Shown piece by piece: positions 1 to 5,050 of a stretch of DNA of 5,050 nucleotides. Below the pieces are notes generated by a model. That model saw nothing but the letters and a program-made list of their open reading frames with translations. It made no database searches and had not been told where the DNA came from. The translations under genes and the position numbers were made by a program. Origin of the DNA: an uncultured Lachnospiraceae bacterium (lineage in GTDB: Bacteria > Bacillota > Clostridia > Lachnospirales > Lachnospiraceae); the NCBI GenBank assembly GCA_902782625.1, contig CACZNZ010000048.1:1-5050 (forward strand), in the 5' to 3' direction. Within the stretch, counting starts at the first letter, position 1. Each line of letters starts with the position of its first letter.

Positions 1-29
1 CTTTTTCTCATAATACAAAACTAAAACTT

Positions 30-58
30 ATCCTATCATACAATCCACAATAAATCAA
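30..58 (-). promoter_or_regulatory. possible sigma-A promoter for the next gene to the left
   Basis: On the minus strand, TTGATT (53-58) is separated by 17 nt from TAGGAT (30-35), which is preceded by TG plus one base, an extended -10. Each hexamer matches the consensus at four of six positions. Transcription would start near position 23 and run out of the window. The surrounding 72 bases are AT-rich, so a chance match is quite possible. No gene is seen in 1-72. Confidence 0.3.
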
Positions 59-72
59 GAGAAAATTATCTG

Positions 73-1365
73 TTAATTCTCTTCATCCTCATCATATGCT
101 TTTTTTTCAGCTTCTGCTTCTCCGACATAATCGTAGGTGCTTTCTTCGATCCCATCGATCATCAGGTCAAAAACAGGTGCCGAGTTTTCCATGGATTCCT
201 GGAAGGTATGATTCTTGATATATTTTCTGTATTTTTTGTACTTCCCGTTATCTTTCACGAGAGAATCAAGAGTCTGTCCGTCGATCTTCATCTTCTCAGT
301 ATTCAGAATCTTCGCTTTTCCATCCTTGATATTCTTTTCCAGAACAGCAACTTCCTTCACCGTGTTATCAGCGACATATTTGTCGTTAAGCTGAGAGATG
401 ATATTAGCCCCATCGGCATATCCTTTACACCAGTCTGCCTCAATTTTCTTTTCCTCAAGAGCTGCATTCACTGCATAAGTGTAGTAGACACTCCAGTCAG
501 AAGTAGCCGAGGTCAATGCCTGGGAAGGGGCTGTCGAAATCATGCTGATATCATTACCGACGAGAGGAATGTCATTCTCCGCACAGACTGCAGCTACAGC
601 TGTAGTAGATACATACTGCCCCATGATACAGACATCTGCCATCGCCAGCTGTCTGGCCGCTTTTCCGTCATTGTCATAGACGCCGGTTCCGTCTACGAAT
701 CTGACATACATCTGTGCCTGCTCATACGCTCTCTGAACACCCAGATAGAAGGCCGTATAACAGCTGATCGCCTCCGGTGAATTGGTGGAAGCCACAAACC
801 CTATTCTGCTTTTTTCAGGAGTAACCTTTCCTTCATTCAGCATCTCCACCAGTTTCTTGCCGGCTACAAGACCAGCAACATGGTATGCTTCATAAAGTCT
901 GGTATAGTATGTATGATAATTCGGCAGTTCTTTTTCATCCGCTTCTGATCCGCATTCCTGGAAAAACTCCACATCCGGATACTTTTTGGAACTTTCTACC
1001 ACGATGGATTCCACTGCTTTATTGGTTGAAAATATCAGTTTGCATCCATCACTGACCAGGGTATCAATCTTCTTTTCGCAGTTTTTCTTTTTTACATTTT
1101 CTTCGATACAGATCTGCTTATCGGTAAGCCCCGTGGCTTCCTGCATCTTGTTAATTCCTTCCATGCGGCTCATCGTGTCGATCGCGCCGCTGTCGGAAGG
1201 GAACAGGAAACCGATCTTCAGTCCGCTCGATGCACCGTCCACTTTCTTCTCCGTCTTAGCACTGCTCTTAGAATCGGATGATTTATCCGACTTTTTTGAC
1301 CTTGAACAACCACAGGCCGTCACTGCCAACATCAAAGCCAGCAATATTACTGCATACCTTTTCAT
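73..1365 (-). CDS. BMP-family (PnrA-like) ABC transporter substrate-binding lipoprotein
   Basis: A 430-residue extracytoplasmic binding protein, anchored to the membrane by lipid. A short signal peptide (MKRYAVILLALMLAV) leads to a lipobox at VTAC, with Cys18 the likely lipidated residue (Cys20 in ACGC is an alternative). A Ser/Lys/Asp-rich linker follows (21-47). The periplasmic-binding-like fold starts at LKIGFLFPSD (49-58) and shows BMP-type landmarks: GINKMQEATGL (70-80), VSDGCKLIFST (104-114), YEAYHVAGLVAGKKL (158-172), IGFVAS (188-193), CYTAFYLGVQRAY (202-214), IPLVGND (266-272) and the C-terminal SAPVFDLMIDGI (395-406). It ends in an acidic tail (8 of the 15 residues 416-430). Characterised BMP proteins such as Treponema PnrA bind purine nucleosides, but the SFNQ-type ligand motif of that group is not evident near residue 60, so the ligand is open. 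Such proteins normally serve NupOPQ-type transporters with one double ATPase; here it follows livHMGF. A strong AGGAGG fixes the start. Confidence 0.88.
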   Translation of the reverse strand: MKRYAVILLALMLAVTACGCSRSKKSDKSSDSKSSAKTEKKVDGASSGLKIGFLFPSDSGAIDTMSRMEGINKMQEATGLTDKQICIEENVKKKNCEKKIDTLVSDGCKLIFSTNKAVESIVVESSKKYPDVEFFQECGSEADEKELPNYHTYYTRLYEAYHVAGLVAGKKLVEMLNEGKVTPEKSRIGFVASTNSPEAISCYTAFYLGVQRAYEQAQMYVRFVDGTGVYDNDGKAARQLAMADVCIMGQYVSTTAVAAVCAENDIPLVGNDISMISTAPSQALTSATSDWSVYYTYAVNAALEEKKIEADWCKGYADGANIISQLNDKYVADNTVKEVAVLEKNIKDGKAKILNTEKMKIDGQTLDSLVKDNGKYKKYRKYIKNHTFQESMENSAPVFDLMIDGIEESTYDYVGEAEAEKKAYDEDEEN

Positions 1366-1374
1366 CTGATGGAT

Positions 1375-1380
1375 CCTCCT
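1375..1380 (-). promoter_or_regulatory. strong ribosome binding site of the BMP lipoprotein gene
   Basis: A perfect AGGAGG lies 9 nt before the ATG at 1365, in the 29-nt gap after the kinase-like gene. It is the best match in the operon, consistent with a binding protein made in excess of the membrane subunits, and it fixes the start codon. Confidence 0.8.
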
Positions 1381-1394
1381 TCATTTGCATATAA

Positions 1395-2012
1395 TCATTC
1401 CTGATGATCCAGAATACGGATGTATTCTCTGACAACCTGCGTACACTGTTCCATCGAGAGTTTACTCGTGTTCAGACAGATGTCATACTGCGTCGCGTCA
1501 AACCAGTTATTGCCGGTATAATACTTGTTGTATTGTTCCCGTTCTTTATTAATCTTGTCAATCCTGCGTATCGCCTCTTCCTCGCTGATCTGGTCATAGT
1601 ACATGGCATTCCGGATCATCGTGTCCCTGTCGGCATAGATCACGATACGAACCACGTCTTCATGATCTTTTAAAATGTGATGGGCACAGCGGCCAAGAAT
1701 GACTGCACTCTCATCACCGTCAGCAATCTCTTCGATGATTCCCTTTGTCATGTTATAGAGATTATCCTTCGAAAGATAGCTTCTGCTGGAAGGAGAAGAC
1801 ACCTCAGATTCCACATATTTTTTGAATCTTACGGGTTCCGGTTTCTCATCCACCTGCTTGAGCAGGGATACATTTACCCCATGCTTTAAAGATGCCATAT
1901 TAATAAGCTCTTTGTCATAGTAATGTATTCCCAGCTCCTTTGCGATAGCCATCGCGACCTGGCGCCCTCCGGAACCGTAGCTTCTGCTTATCGTAATAAT
2001 CTTTTTTTTCAT
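1395..2012 (-). CDS. cytidylate kinase-like family protein
   Basis: A 205-residue P-loop protein resembling the cytidylate-kinase-like family (Pfam type AAA_26 / Cytidylate_kin2), probably cytosolic, with no signal or membrane segment. It opens with a beta strand and P-loop, IITISRSYGSGGRQ (5-18), then YYDKELI (31-37) at the place of the nucleotide-monophosphate site of true CMP kinases. VILGRCAHHIL (104-114) is a family-typical strand-loop. A charged lid with RR at 149-150 runs to about 172 and includes YNKYYTGNNWFD, and the C-terminal strand is YDICLNTSKL (176-185). Aligned with CMP kinase GSGKGT, the P-loop reads GSGGRQ, so the Walker Lys and Ser/Thr are missing; as I recall this is usual in the family, whose substrates are mostly unproven. 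The housekeeping cmk gene is a different protein. The start is supported by AGGGAG 9 nt upstream. Its place between livF and a substrate-binding lipoprotein is the noteworthy point. Confidence 0.87.
   Translation of the reverse strand: MKKKIITISRSYGSGGRQVAMAIAKELGIHYYDKELINMASLKHGVNVSLLKQVDEKPEPVRFKKYVESEVSSPSSRSYLSKDNLYNMTKGIIEEIADGDESAVILGRCAHHILKDHEDVVRIVIYADRDTMIRNAMYYDQISEEEAIRRIDKINKEREQYNKYYTGNNWFDATQYDICLNTSKLSMEQCTQVVREYIRILDHQE
1411..1428 (-). repeat. perfect 7-bp inverted repeat (hairpin) near the end of the kinase-like gene
   Basis: The mRNA would read AGAAUAC-AUCC-GUAUUCU, a perfect 7-bp stem with a 4-nt loop. It lies inside the last codons of the kinase-like gene, about 45 nt before the start of the lipoprotein gene. 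A weaker 5-bp inverted repeat (arms 1394-1398 and 1404-1408) follows at once. There is no U-run, so it is not an intrinsic terminator. It could be a processing or stability element, or chance within coding sequence. Confidence 0.4.
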
Positions 2013-2035
2013 ATCATTATACTCCCTGAAACCTG

Positions 2036-2740
2036 CTACTCTCCCAGATAAGCCTTCCGAACACTGTCATCGTGCAGGAGTTCTTTCGCACTGCCCGACA
2101 GAGTGATCTTCCCGGTCTCCAGAACGTAGGCTCTGTCTGCGATGGAGAGTGCCATGCTGGCGTTCTGCTCTACAAGCAGGATCGTCGTTCCCGCTTCATG
2201 CAGATTATGGATGATTTCAAATATCTGTTCTACCAGAATGGGAGCCAGTCCCATGGACGGCTCATCCAGCATCATAAGCTTCGGATTGCTCATCAGCGCC
2301 CTGCCCATGGCGAGCATTTGCTGCTCACCGCCTGAGAGAGTACCCGCAATCTGGCGGTATCTTTCCTTCAGTCTGGGAAAGAGCTCATATACTTTATCCA
2401 GACTGGCGCTGACCGAATTCTGCTTTGCGGTAAATGCGCCCATCTCCAGATTCTCCTGTACGGTCATCTGAAGAAACACTCTTCTTCCTTCCGGCACCTG
2501 GGACAATCCCATCTTGACAAGCCTGTGAGCAGGAATCCTGGAGATATCTTTCCCATCAAACTCAATCGAACCGGTTTTCGATCTCAGTAGTCCGGAAACC
2601 GTATTAAGAGATGTGGATTTACCAGCGCCGTTCGCTCCGATCAAAGTAACGATCTCGCCTTCATTGACATCAAAGGAAATGCCTTTGATCGCATGTATCG
2701 CACCATAATAAACATTAATATCCTTAACACTCAGTAACAT
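2036..2740 (-). CDS. livF: LivF-type ABC transporter ATP-binding protein
   Basis: Second ATPase of the Liv-type importer, 234 residues, the usual length for LivF. Visible motifs are the A-loop region NVYYGAIHAI (9-18), Walker A GANGAGKST (35-43), Q-loop SQVPEGRRVF with Q81, signature LSGGEQ (135-140) and Walker B KLMMLDEPS (154-162, catalytic E160). At the switch position LivF proteins characteristically have LLVEQN rather than a histidine motif; here Q192 fits that pattern. The EGRRVF and MGLAP motifs are also typical of LivF, which separates it from the LivG gene next to it. The start overlaps the livG stop by one base (TAATG), with AAGGGGA 7 nt upstream. It presumably forms a LivG-LivF heterodimer under LivH-LivM. 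It is followed after 23 nt by the kinase-like gene, with no terminator between. Confidence 0.96.
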   Translation of the reverse strand: MLLSVKDINVYYGAIHAIKGISFDVNEGEIVTLIGANGAGKSTSLNTVSGLLRSKTGSIEFDGKDISRIPAHRLVKMGLSQVPEGRRVFLQMTVQENLEMGAFTAKQNSVSASLDKVYELFPRLKERYRQIAGTLSGGEQQMLAMGRALMSNPKLMMLDEPSMGLAPILVEQIFEIIHNLHEAGTTILLVEQNASMALSIADRAYVLETGKITLSGSAKELLHDDSVRKAYLGE

Positions 2741-3636
2741 TATGCATTCCCCTTCTGTTTTCCGAGATATGCCTCGATAACGGCCGGATTTGCCTGTATC
2801 TCCTCCGGTTTTCCCTTGGCAATGATTCTTCCGAAATTCAGGACTGCCAGTCCCTCACATACATTCATGACCAGACTCATGTCGTGCTCGATCAGAATGA
2901 TGGCAATACCAAATGTATCACGAATCTTCCGTATGTTTTTCATCAAATCTGCCGTCTCGCTGGGATTCATCCCGGCAGCCGGCTCATCGAGAAGCAGTAC
3001 TTTCGGTGAAGTGGCAAGTGCACGGAGAATCTCGAGTCTTCTCTGTGCGCCGTAAGGCAGAGAACTTGCCTGATAGTCAGCCAGATCCTGCATATCGAAG
3101 ATGGATAGAAGCTCAATAGCACGTTCATGTGCCGCTTTCTCCTGCCTTCTGTACTTAGCACCGTGGAAAAGCCCACTGAACAGCCCATAATTGAGTTCAT
3201 CATGCATTGCCGTTTTCACATTCTCTTCCACTGTCAGCTTATCAAACAGCCTGATATTCTGGAATGTCCTTGCAATTCCCATCCTGCTGATCTGTGTAGT
3301 GCTCATGCCGGCGGTATCCTTGCCGTCGAACAGGAAAGTGCCTCTGGTAGGCTGATAAACCTTGGTTAGGAGGTTGAACACTGTTGTCTTTCCTGCTCCG
3401 TTCGGCCCAATGATTCCGGCAATCTCTGTCGGACCGATCGAAAGAGTGAATTCATCTACTGCTGTTAGTCCGCCAAAGTCGATTCCAAGGCCTTTGATCT
3501 CCAAAATCGGCCGTTTATCTTTATCACGCTCAGGGAGGACTGTGTAATCCACCGTCGGCTTGGACTCATCATAGTTTTCCGTAACATCATAGATGACGTC
3601 CTGCATCATCTCATCTGTGTTTATCTCCTGATTCAT
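2740..3636 (-). CDS. livG: LivG-type ABC transporter ATP-binding protein with acidic N-terminal extension
   Basis: Cytoplasmic ATPase of the Liv-type importer, 298 residues. The ABC domain begins at about residue 44 (ILEIKGLGIDFGG) and carries Walker A GPNGAGKTT (77-85), Q-loop RTFQN with Q126, the LivG-type signature LPYGAQRR (193-200), Walker B KVLLLDEPA (212-220, catalytic E218) and the switch histidine H251 in IEHDM. It ends with the LivG/LivF-typical EAYLG. Typical LivG proteins are about 255 residues and start almost at the ABC domain; here about 43 extra residues precede it, 12 of the first 40 being Asp or Glu. The start is supported by the 4-nt ATGA overlap with livM and by AAGGGGGG 8 nt upstream. 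Met10 and Met11 are the only later ATG choices before the domain, so most of the extension is translated in any case. The gene ends in a TAATG overlap with livF. Confidence 0.95.
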   Translation of the reverse strand: MNQEINTDEMMQDVIYDVTENYDESKPTVDYTVLPERDKDKRPILEIKGLGIDFGGLTAVDEFTLSIGPTEIAGIIGPNGAGKTTVFNLLTKVYQPTRGTFLFDGKDTAGMSTTQISRMGIARTFQNIRLFDKLTVEENVKTAMHDELNYGLFSGLFHGAKYRRQEKAAHERAIELLSIFDMQDLADYQASSLPYGAQRRLEILRALATSPKVLLLDEPAAGMNPSETADLMKNIRKIRDTFGIAIILIEHDMSLVMNVCEGLAVLNFGRIIAKGKPEEIQANPAVIEAYLGKQKGNA

Positions 3637-4715
3637 CCTGCCGACCCCCCTTCCGGTTTGGGTTTTTTATCTTTCTTAATCTTTTCCACCATCGATGTAA
3701 AGTACGATCTGATCTTCACATTATTGGTACAGATCATAACAAGGATCAGTACGATGGCATATGCCAGCATACGATAATCTGCAAACTGTCTCAGTGCTTC
3801 CGGTAAAATAGTCAGGATCGTCGCAGCAATGATGGATCCCCAGATATTTCCGATTCCTCCGAGTACAACAAATACCAGAATCAGTACGGAGGTATTGAAG
3901 TTGAACTTGATCGGAAGCAGGGAGGAGTAGTTCAGTCCAAACAGAGCACCGCCCATACCGGCCAGTGCCGCAGAGATCGTAAAGGCCATCAGCTTATATT
4001 TCATGATATGAAGCCCGATGGATTCTGCTGCTATCCGATTATCTCGACAAGCCATGATCGCTCTTCCCTGTCTGGAATTCATAATATTCTGGACGACAAA
4101 CAATGTGATCAGTACCAGAACAAACCCTGAAGTAAATGTAGAGATCCGCTGAACTGCCGTCGCACCCATAGGACCATTCAAAAGCATTCTCGCATCATCG
4201 CCCAGGCCGAGATCCGGATTGGTTGCCATGTGGATTCCTTTGACATCCTTACCAACATAGACAATGTTCATGATGTTTTTGATAATCTCACCAAAGGCAA
4301 GTGTGACAATTGCCAGATAGTCACCACGAAGTCTTAAAACCGGAATTCCAATCAAAAAACCTGCAATCCCGGAAAGCAGCGCACCTACTACGATCGCACA
4401 AAGAAGTCTGACAGGATTGGGCAGTCCGGAATTCTCCAGCATACCCGATGTAACAATACCGGAAAATGCCCCTACGGACATGAATCCTGAGTGGCCCAGA
4501 GAAAGTTCTCCGGAGATACCTACTACCAGATTAAGAGAAACTGCCATAATAATGTACGCGCATATCGGGATCAGCTGACCCTGTAAAGAACTTGACAGCA
4601 TCCCGGTCATATTCAAAAAGGTAAGAATCAGGAAGCCTGCAGTGACAATAGAATACGATATGATAGAATTTTTGGTGTACGGTGATAATTTTCTGTTATT
4701 TATTCTTTCTTTCAT
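3633..4715 (-). CDS. livM: LivM-type branched-chain amino acid ABC transporter permease
   Basis: Second membrane subunit of the Liv-type importer, complete at 360 residues. A short basic N-terminus (MKERINNRK) leads into the first helix at about 17-36, followed by the LivM hallmarks: NLVVGISGELSLGHSGF (62-78), LRGDYLAIVTLAFGEI (129-144) and the cytoplasmic coupling loop SRQGRAIMACRDNRIAAESI (214-233), then GGIGNIWGSIIAA (286-298). Roughly eight to ten hydrophobic segments are visible. The C-terminus is a Lys-rich, probably cytoplasmic tail (about 343-354, EKIKKDKKPKP) ending GGSAG. The start at 4715 is supported by AAGGTGAT just upstream. The stop overlaps the livG start by 4 nt (ATGA), so LivM and LivG are likely translationally coupled. 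Branched-chain amino acids are the default substrate for the family, but the downstream BMP lipoprotein leaves the true ligand open. Confidence 0.95.
   Translation of the reverse strand: MKERINNRKLSPYTKNSIISYSIVTAGFLILTFLNMTGMLSSSLQGQLIPICAYIIMAVSLNLVVGISGELSLGHSGFMSVGAFSGIVTSGMLENSGLPNPVRLLCAIVVGALLSGIAGFLIGIPVLRLRGDYLAIVTLAFGEIIKNIMNIVYVGKDVKGIHMATNPDLGLGDDARMLLNGPMGATAVQRISTFTSGFVLVLITLFVVQNIMNSRQGRAIMACRDNRIAAESIGLHIMKYKLMAFTISAALAGMGGALFGLNYSSLLPIKFNFNTSVLILVFVVLGGIGNIWGSIIAATILTILPEALRQFADYRMLAYAIVLILVMICTNNVKIRSYFTSMVEKIKKDKKPKPEGGSAG
3645..3652 (-). promoter_or_regulatory. livG ribosome binding site that fixes the extended start
   Basis: AAGGGGGG lies 8 nt before the livG ATG at 3636, inside the end of livM. 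It supports the long form of LivG. No good ribosome binding site is seen before the only GTG in the extension (Val29). Confidence 0.65.
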
Positions 4716-4718
4716 TCT

Positions 4719-4726
4719 ATCACCTT
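4719..4726 (-). promoter_or_regulatory. livM ribosome binding site overlapping the livH stop
   Basis: On the minus strand AAGGTGAT precedes the livM ATG; AGGTGAT matches the 3' half of the full anti-SD complement (AAGGAGGTGATC). Its first two bases are the last two of the livH TAA stop, so termination on livH and initiation on livM occur almost at the same place, suggesting translational coupling. Confidence 0.7.
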
Positions 4727-5050
4727 ACACTTTCTCCATCCTTGTCTTCCCAAGTAATCCGGTCGGTTTCACGAGAAGAACAACGATCAGTACACCAAAC
4801 ACAATAGCATCTGAAAGCTCAGATGAAATATAAGCTCTTCCAAAGATCTCAATGACGCCAAGCAGAATTCCTCCGAGCATCGCCCCCGGAATGGAGCCGA
4901 TTCCCCCGAATACCGCTGCCGTAAAAGCTTTGATACCAGGCATCGCTCCGGTCGTAGGCATCAGTGCAGGGTAGGAAGAACATAGTAATACGCCGGCAAT
5001 GGCAGCCAGCCCTGAACCGATGGCAAATGTCATGGAAATCGTAGAGTTGA
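4725..5050 (-). CDS. livH: LivH-type branched-chain amino acid ABC transporter permease, C-terminal part
   Basis: Inner-membrane permease of a HAAT-type (Liv) ABC importer, expected to pair with the LivM protein encoded next. The frame runs off the right edge, leaving 107 residues of a protein that is usually about 290; a Met codon at 5031-5033 is internal, because the frame stays open upstream of it with residues fitting the family (NSTIS before MTFAIGSG). What remains shows three hydrophobic stretches and the family signature GIKAFTAAVFGGIGSIPGA at visible residues 38-56, which contains the cytoplasmic coupling region, then a final helix ending in VLLVKPTGLLGK. Its TAA stop lies 9 nt before livM and forms part of the livM ribosome binding site. 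The start, promoter and any upstream binding-protein gene are outside the window. Family assignment is firm; substrate is not determinable from this fragment. Confidence 0.93.
   Translation of the reverse strand, partial: NSTISMTFAIGSGLAAIAGVLLCSSYPALMPTTGAMPGIKAFTAAVFGGIGSIPGAMLGGILLGVIEIFGRAYISSELSDAIVFGVLIVVLLVKPTGLLGKTRMEKV

Larger units (their letters stand above)
73..5050 (-). other. single polycistronic unit: livH-livM-livG-livF-kinase-BMP lipoprotein
   Basis: Six genes on one strand with gaps of 9, -4, -1, 23 and 29 nt, each with a recognisable ribosome binding site where it can be inspected, and no terminator or convincing promoter in any junction. This indicates co-transcription from a promoter to the right of the window. 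The first four genes are the usual Liv transporter core; the last two are the accessory part and are spaced more loosely. Confidence 0.8.

Noticed and set aside
59..81. A short inverted repeat (GAGAA/TTCTC arms) at the end of the lipoprotein gene, and a longer-range GAGAAAA/TTTTCTC pair (3-9 with 59-65), as a terminator.
   Set aside because: The stems are short, AT-rich and interrupted, and no proper U-run follows on the minus strand, so neither looks like an intrinsic terminator.
208..780. A 190-codon open frame on the plus strand.
   Set aside because: It lies wholly antisense to the BMP lipoprotein gene, has no recognisable family or ribosome binding site, and is best explained as a shadow of the real frame. 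The other plus-strand open frames opposite livF, livG, livM and the kinase gene are rejected for the same reason.
1395..2012. The kinase-like gene as the essential housekeeping cytidylate kinase cmk.
   Set aside because: It lacks the GSGKGT-type P-loop and the LDTGAMYR-type motif of Cmk and matches the separate cytidylate-kinase-like family.
2016..2021. A perfect TATAAT on the minus strand just before the kinase-like gene, as an internal promoter.
   Set aside because: It ends only 3 nt before the start codon, so a transcript would begin inside the coding sequence, and no -35-like hexamer lies at 16-18 nt spacing. It sits between the ribosome binding site and the ATG by chance.
2967..3203. 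A 78-codon minus-strand open frame inside livG.
   Set aside because: It is in another frame of a complete, motif-rich livG gene and encodes nothing recognisable.
5031..5033. The Met codon as the start of a short 102-aa permease-like protein.
   Set aside because: The frame stays open to the window edge and the upstream residues fit LivH, so this is an internal methionine of a gene cut by the window, not a truncated gene.

Overview
The window is the downstream part of one operon. Every real gene lies on the minus strand, so transcription runs from right to left. The order is livH (3' end only) - livM - livG - livF - a cytidylate-kinase-like gene - a BMP-family lipoprotein gene. Moderate G+C, GGAGG-type ribosome binding sites, tight translational coupling and the protein types suggest an anaerobic Firmicute of the Clostridia, plausibly Lachnospiraceae. 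This placement is an inference from style and family memory, not from a marker gene.

Region by region: 4725-5050 holds the C-terminal 107 residues of a LivH-type permease, cut by the window edge. 3633-4715 is the complete second permease LivM. 2740-3636 (LivG) and 2036-2740 (LivF) are the two ATPases. The junctions are very tight: 9 nt between livH and livM, an ATGA overlap for livM/livG and a TAATG overlap for livG/livF. After a 23-nt gap comes a 205-aa cytidylate-kinase-like protein (1395-2012). After a further 29 nt with a strong AGGAGG comes a 430-aa lipoprotein of the BMP (basic membrane protein / PnrA-like) substrate-binding family (73-1365). Positions 1-72 are AT-rich, with no gene and no convincing terminator; a possible minus-strand promoter for the next gene lies there.

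How it may work together: LivH and LivM form the membrane channel and LivG and LivF power it, as in branched-chain amino acid (HAAT) importers. The only binding protein visible is of the BMP type, a family whose characterised members bind nucleosides, and it is separated from the transporter genes only by a nucleotide-kinase-like gene. This raises the possibility that the Liv-type transporter serves a nucleoside-like or other non-amino-acid ligand, with the kinase acting on or responding to it. A conventional LivJ/K binding protein may equally lie upstream of livH, outside the window. No mobile element, CRISPR array, tRNA or rRNA is seen.
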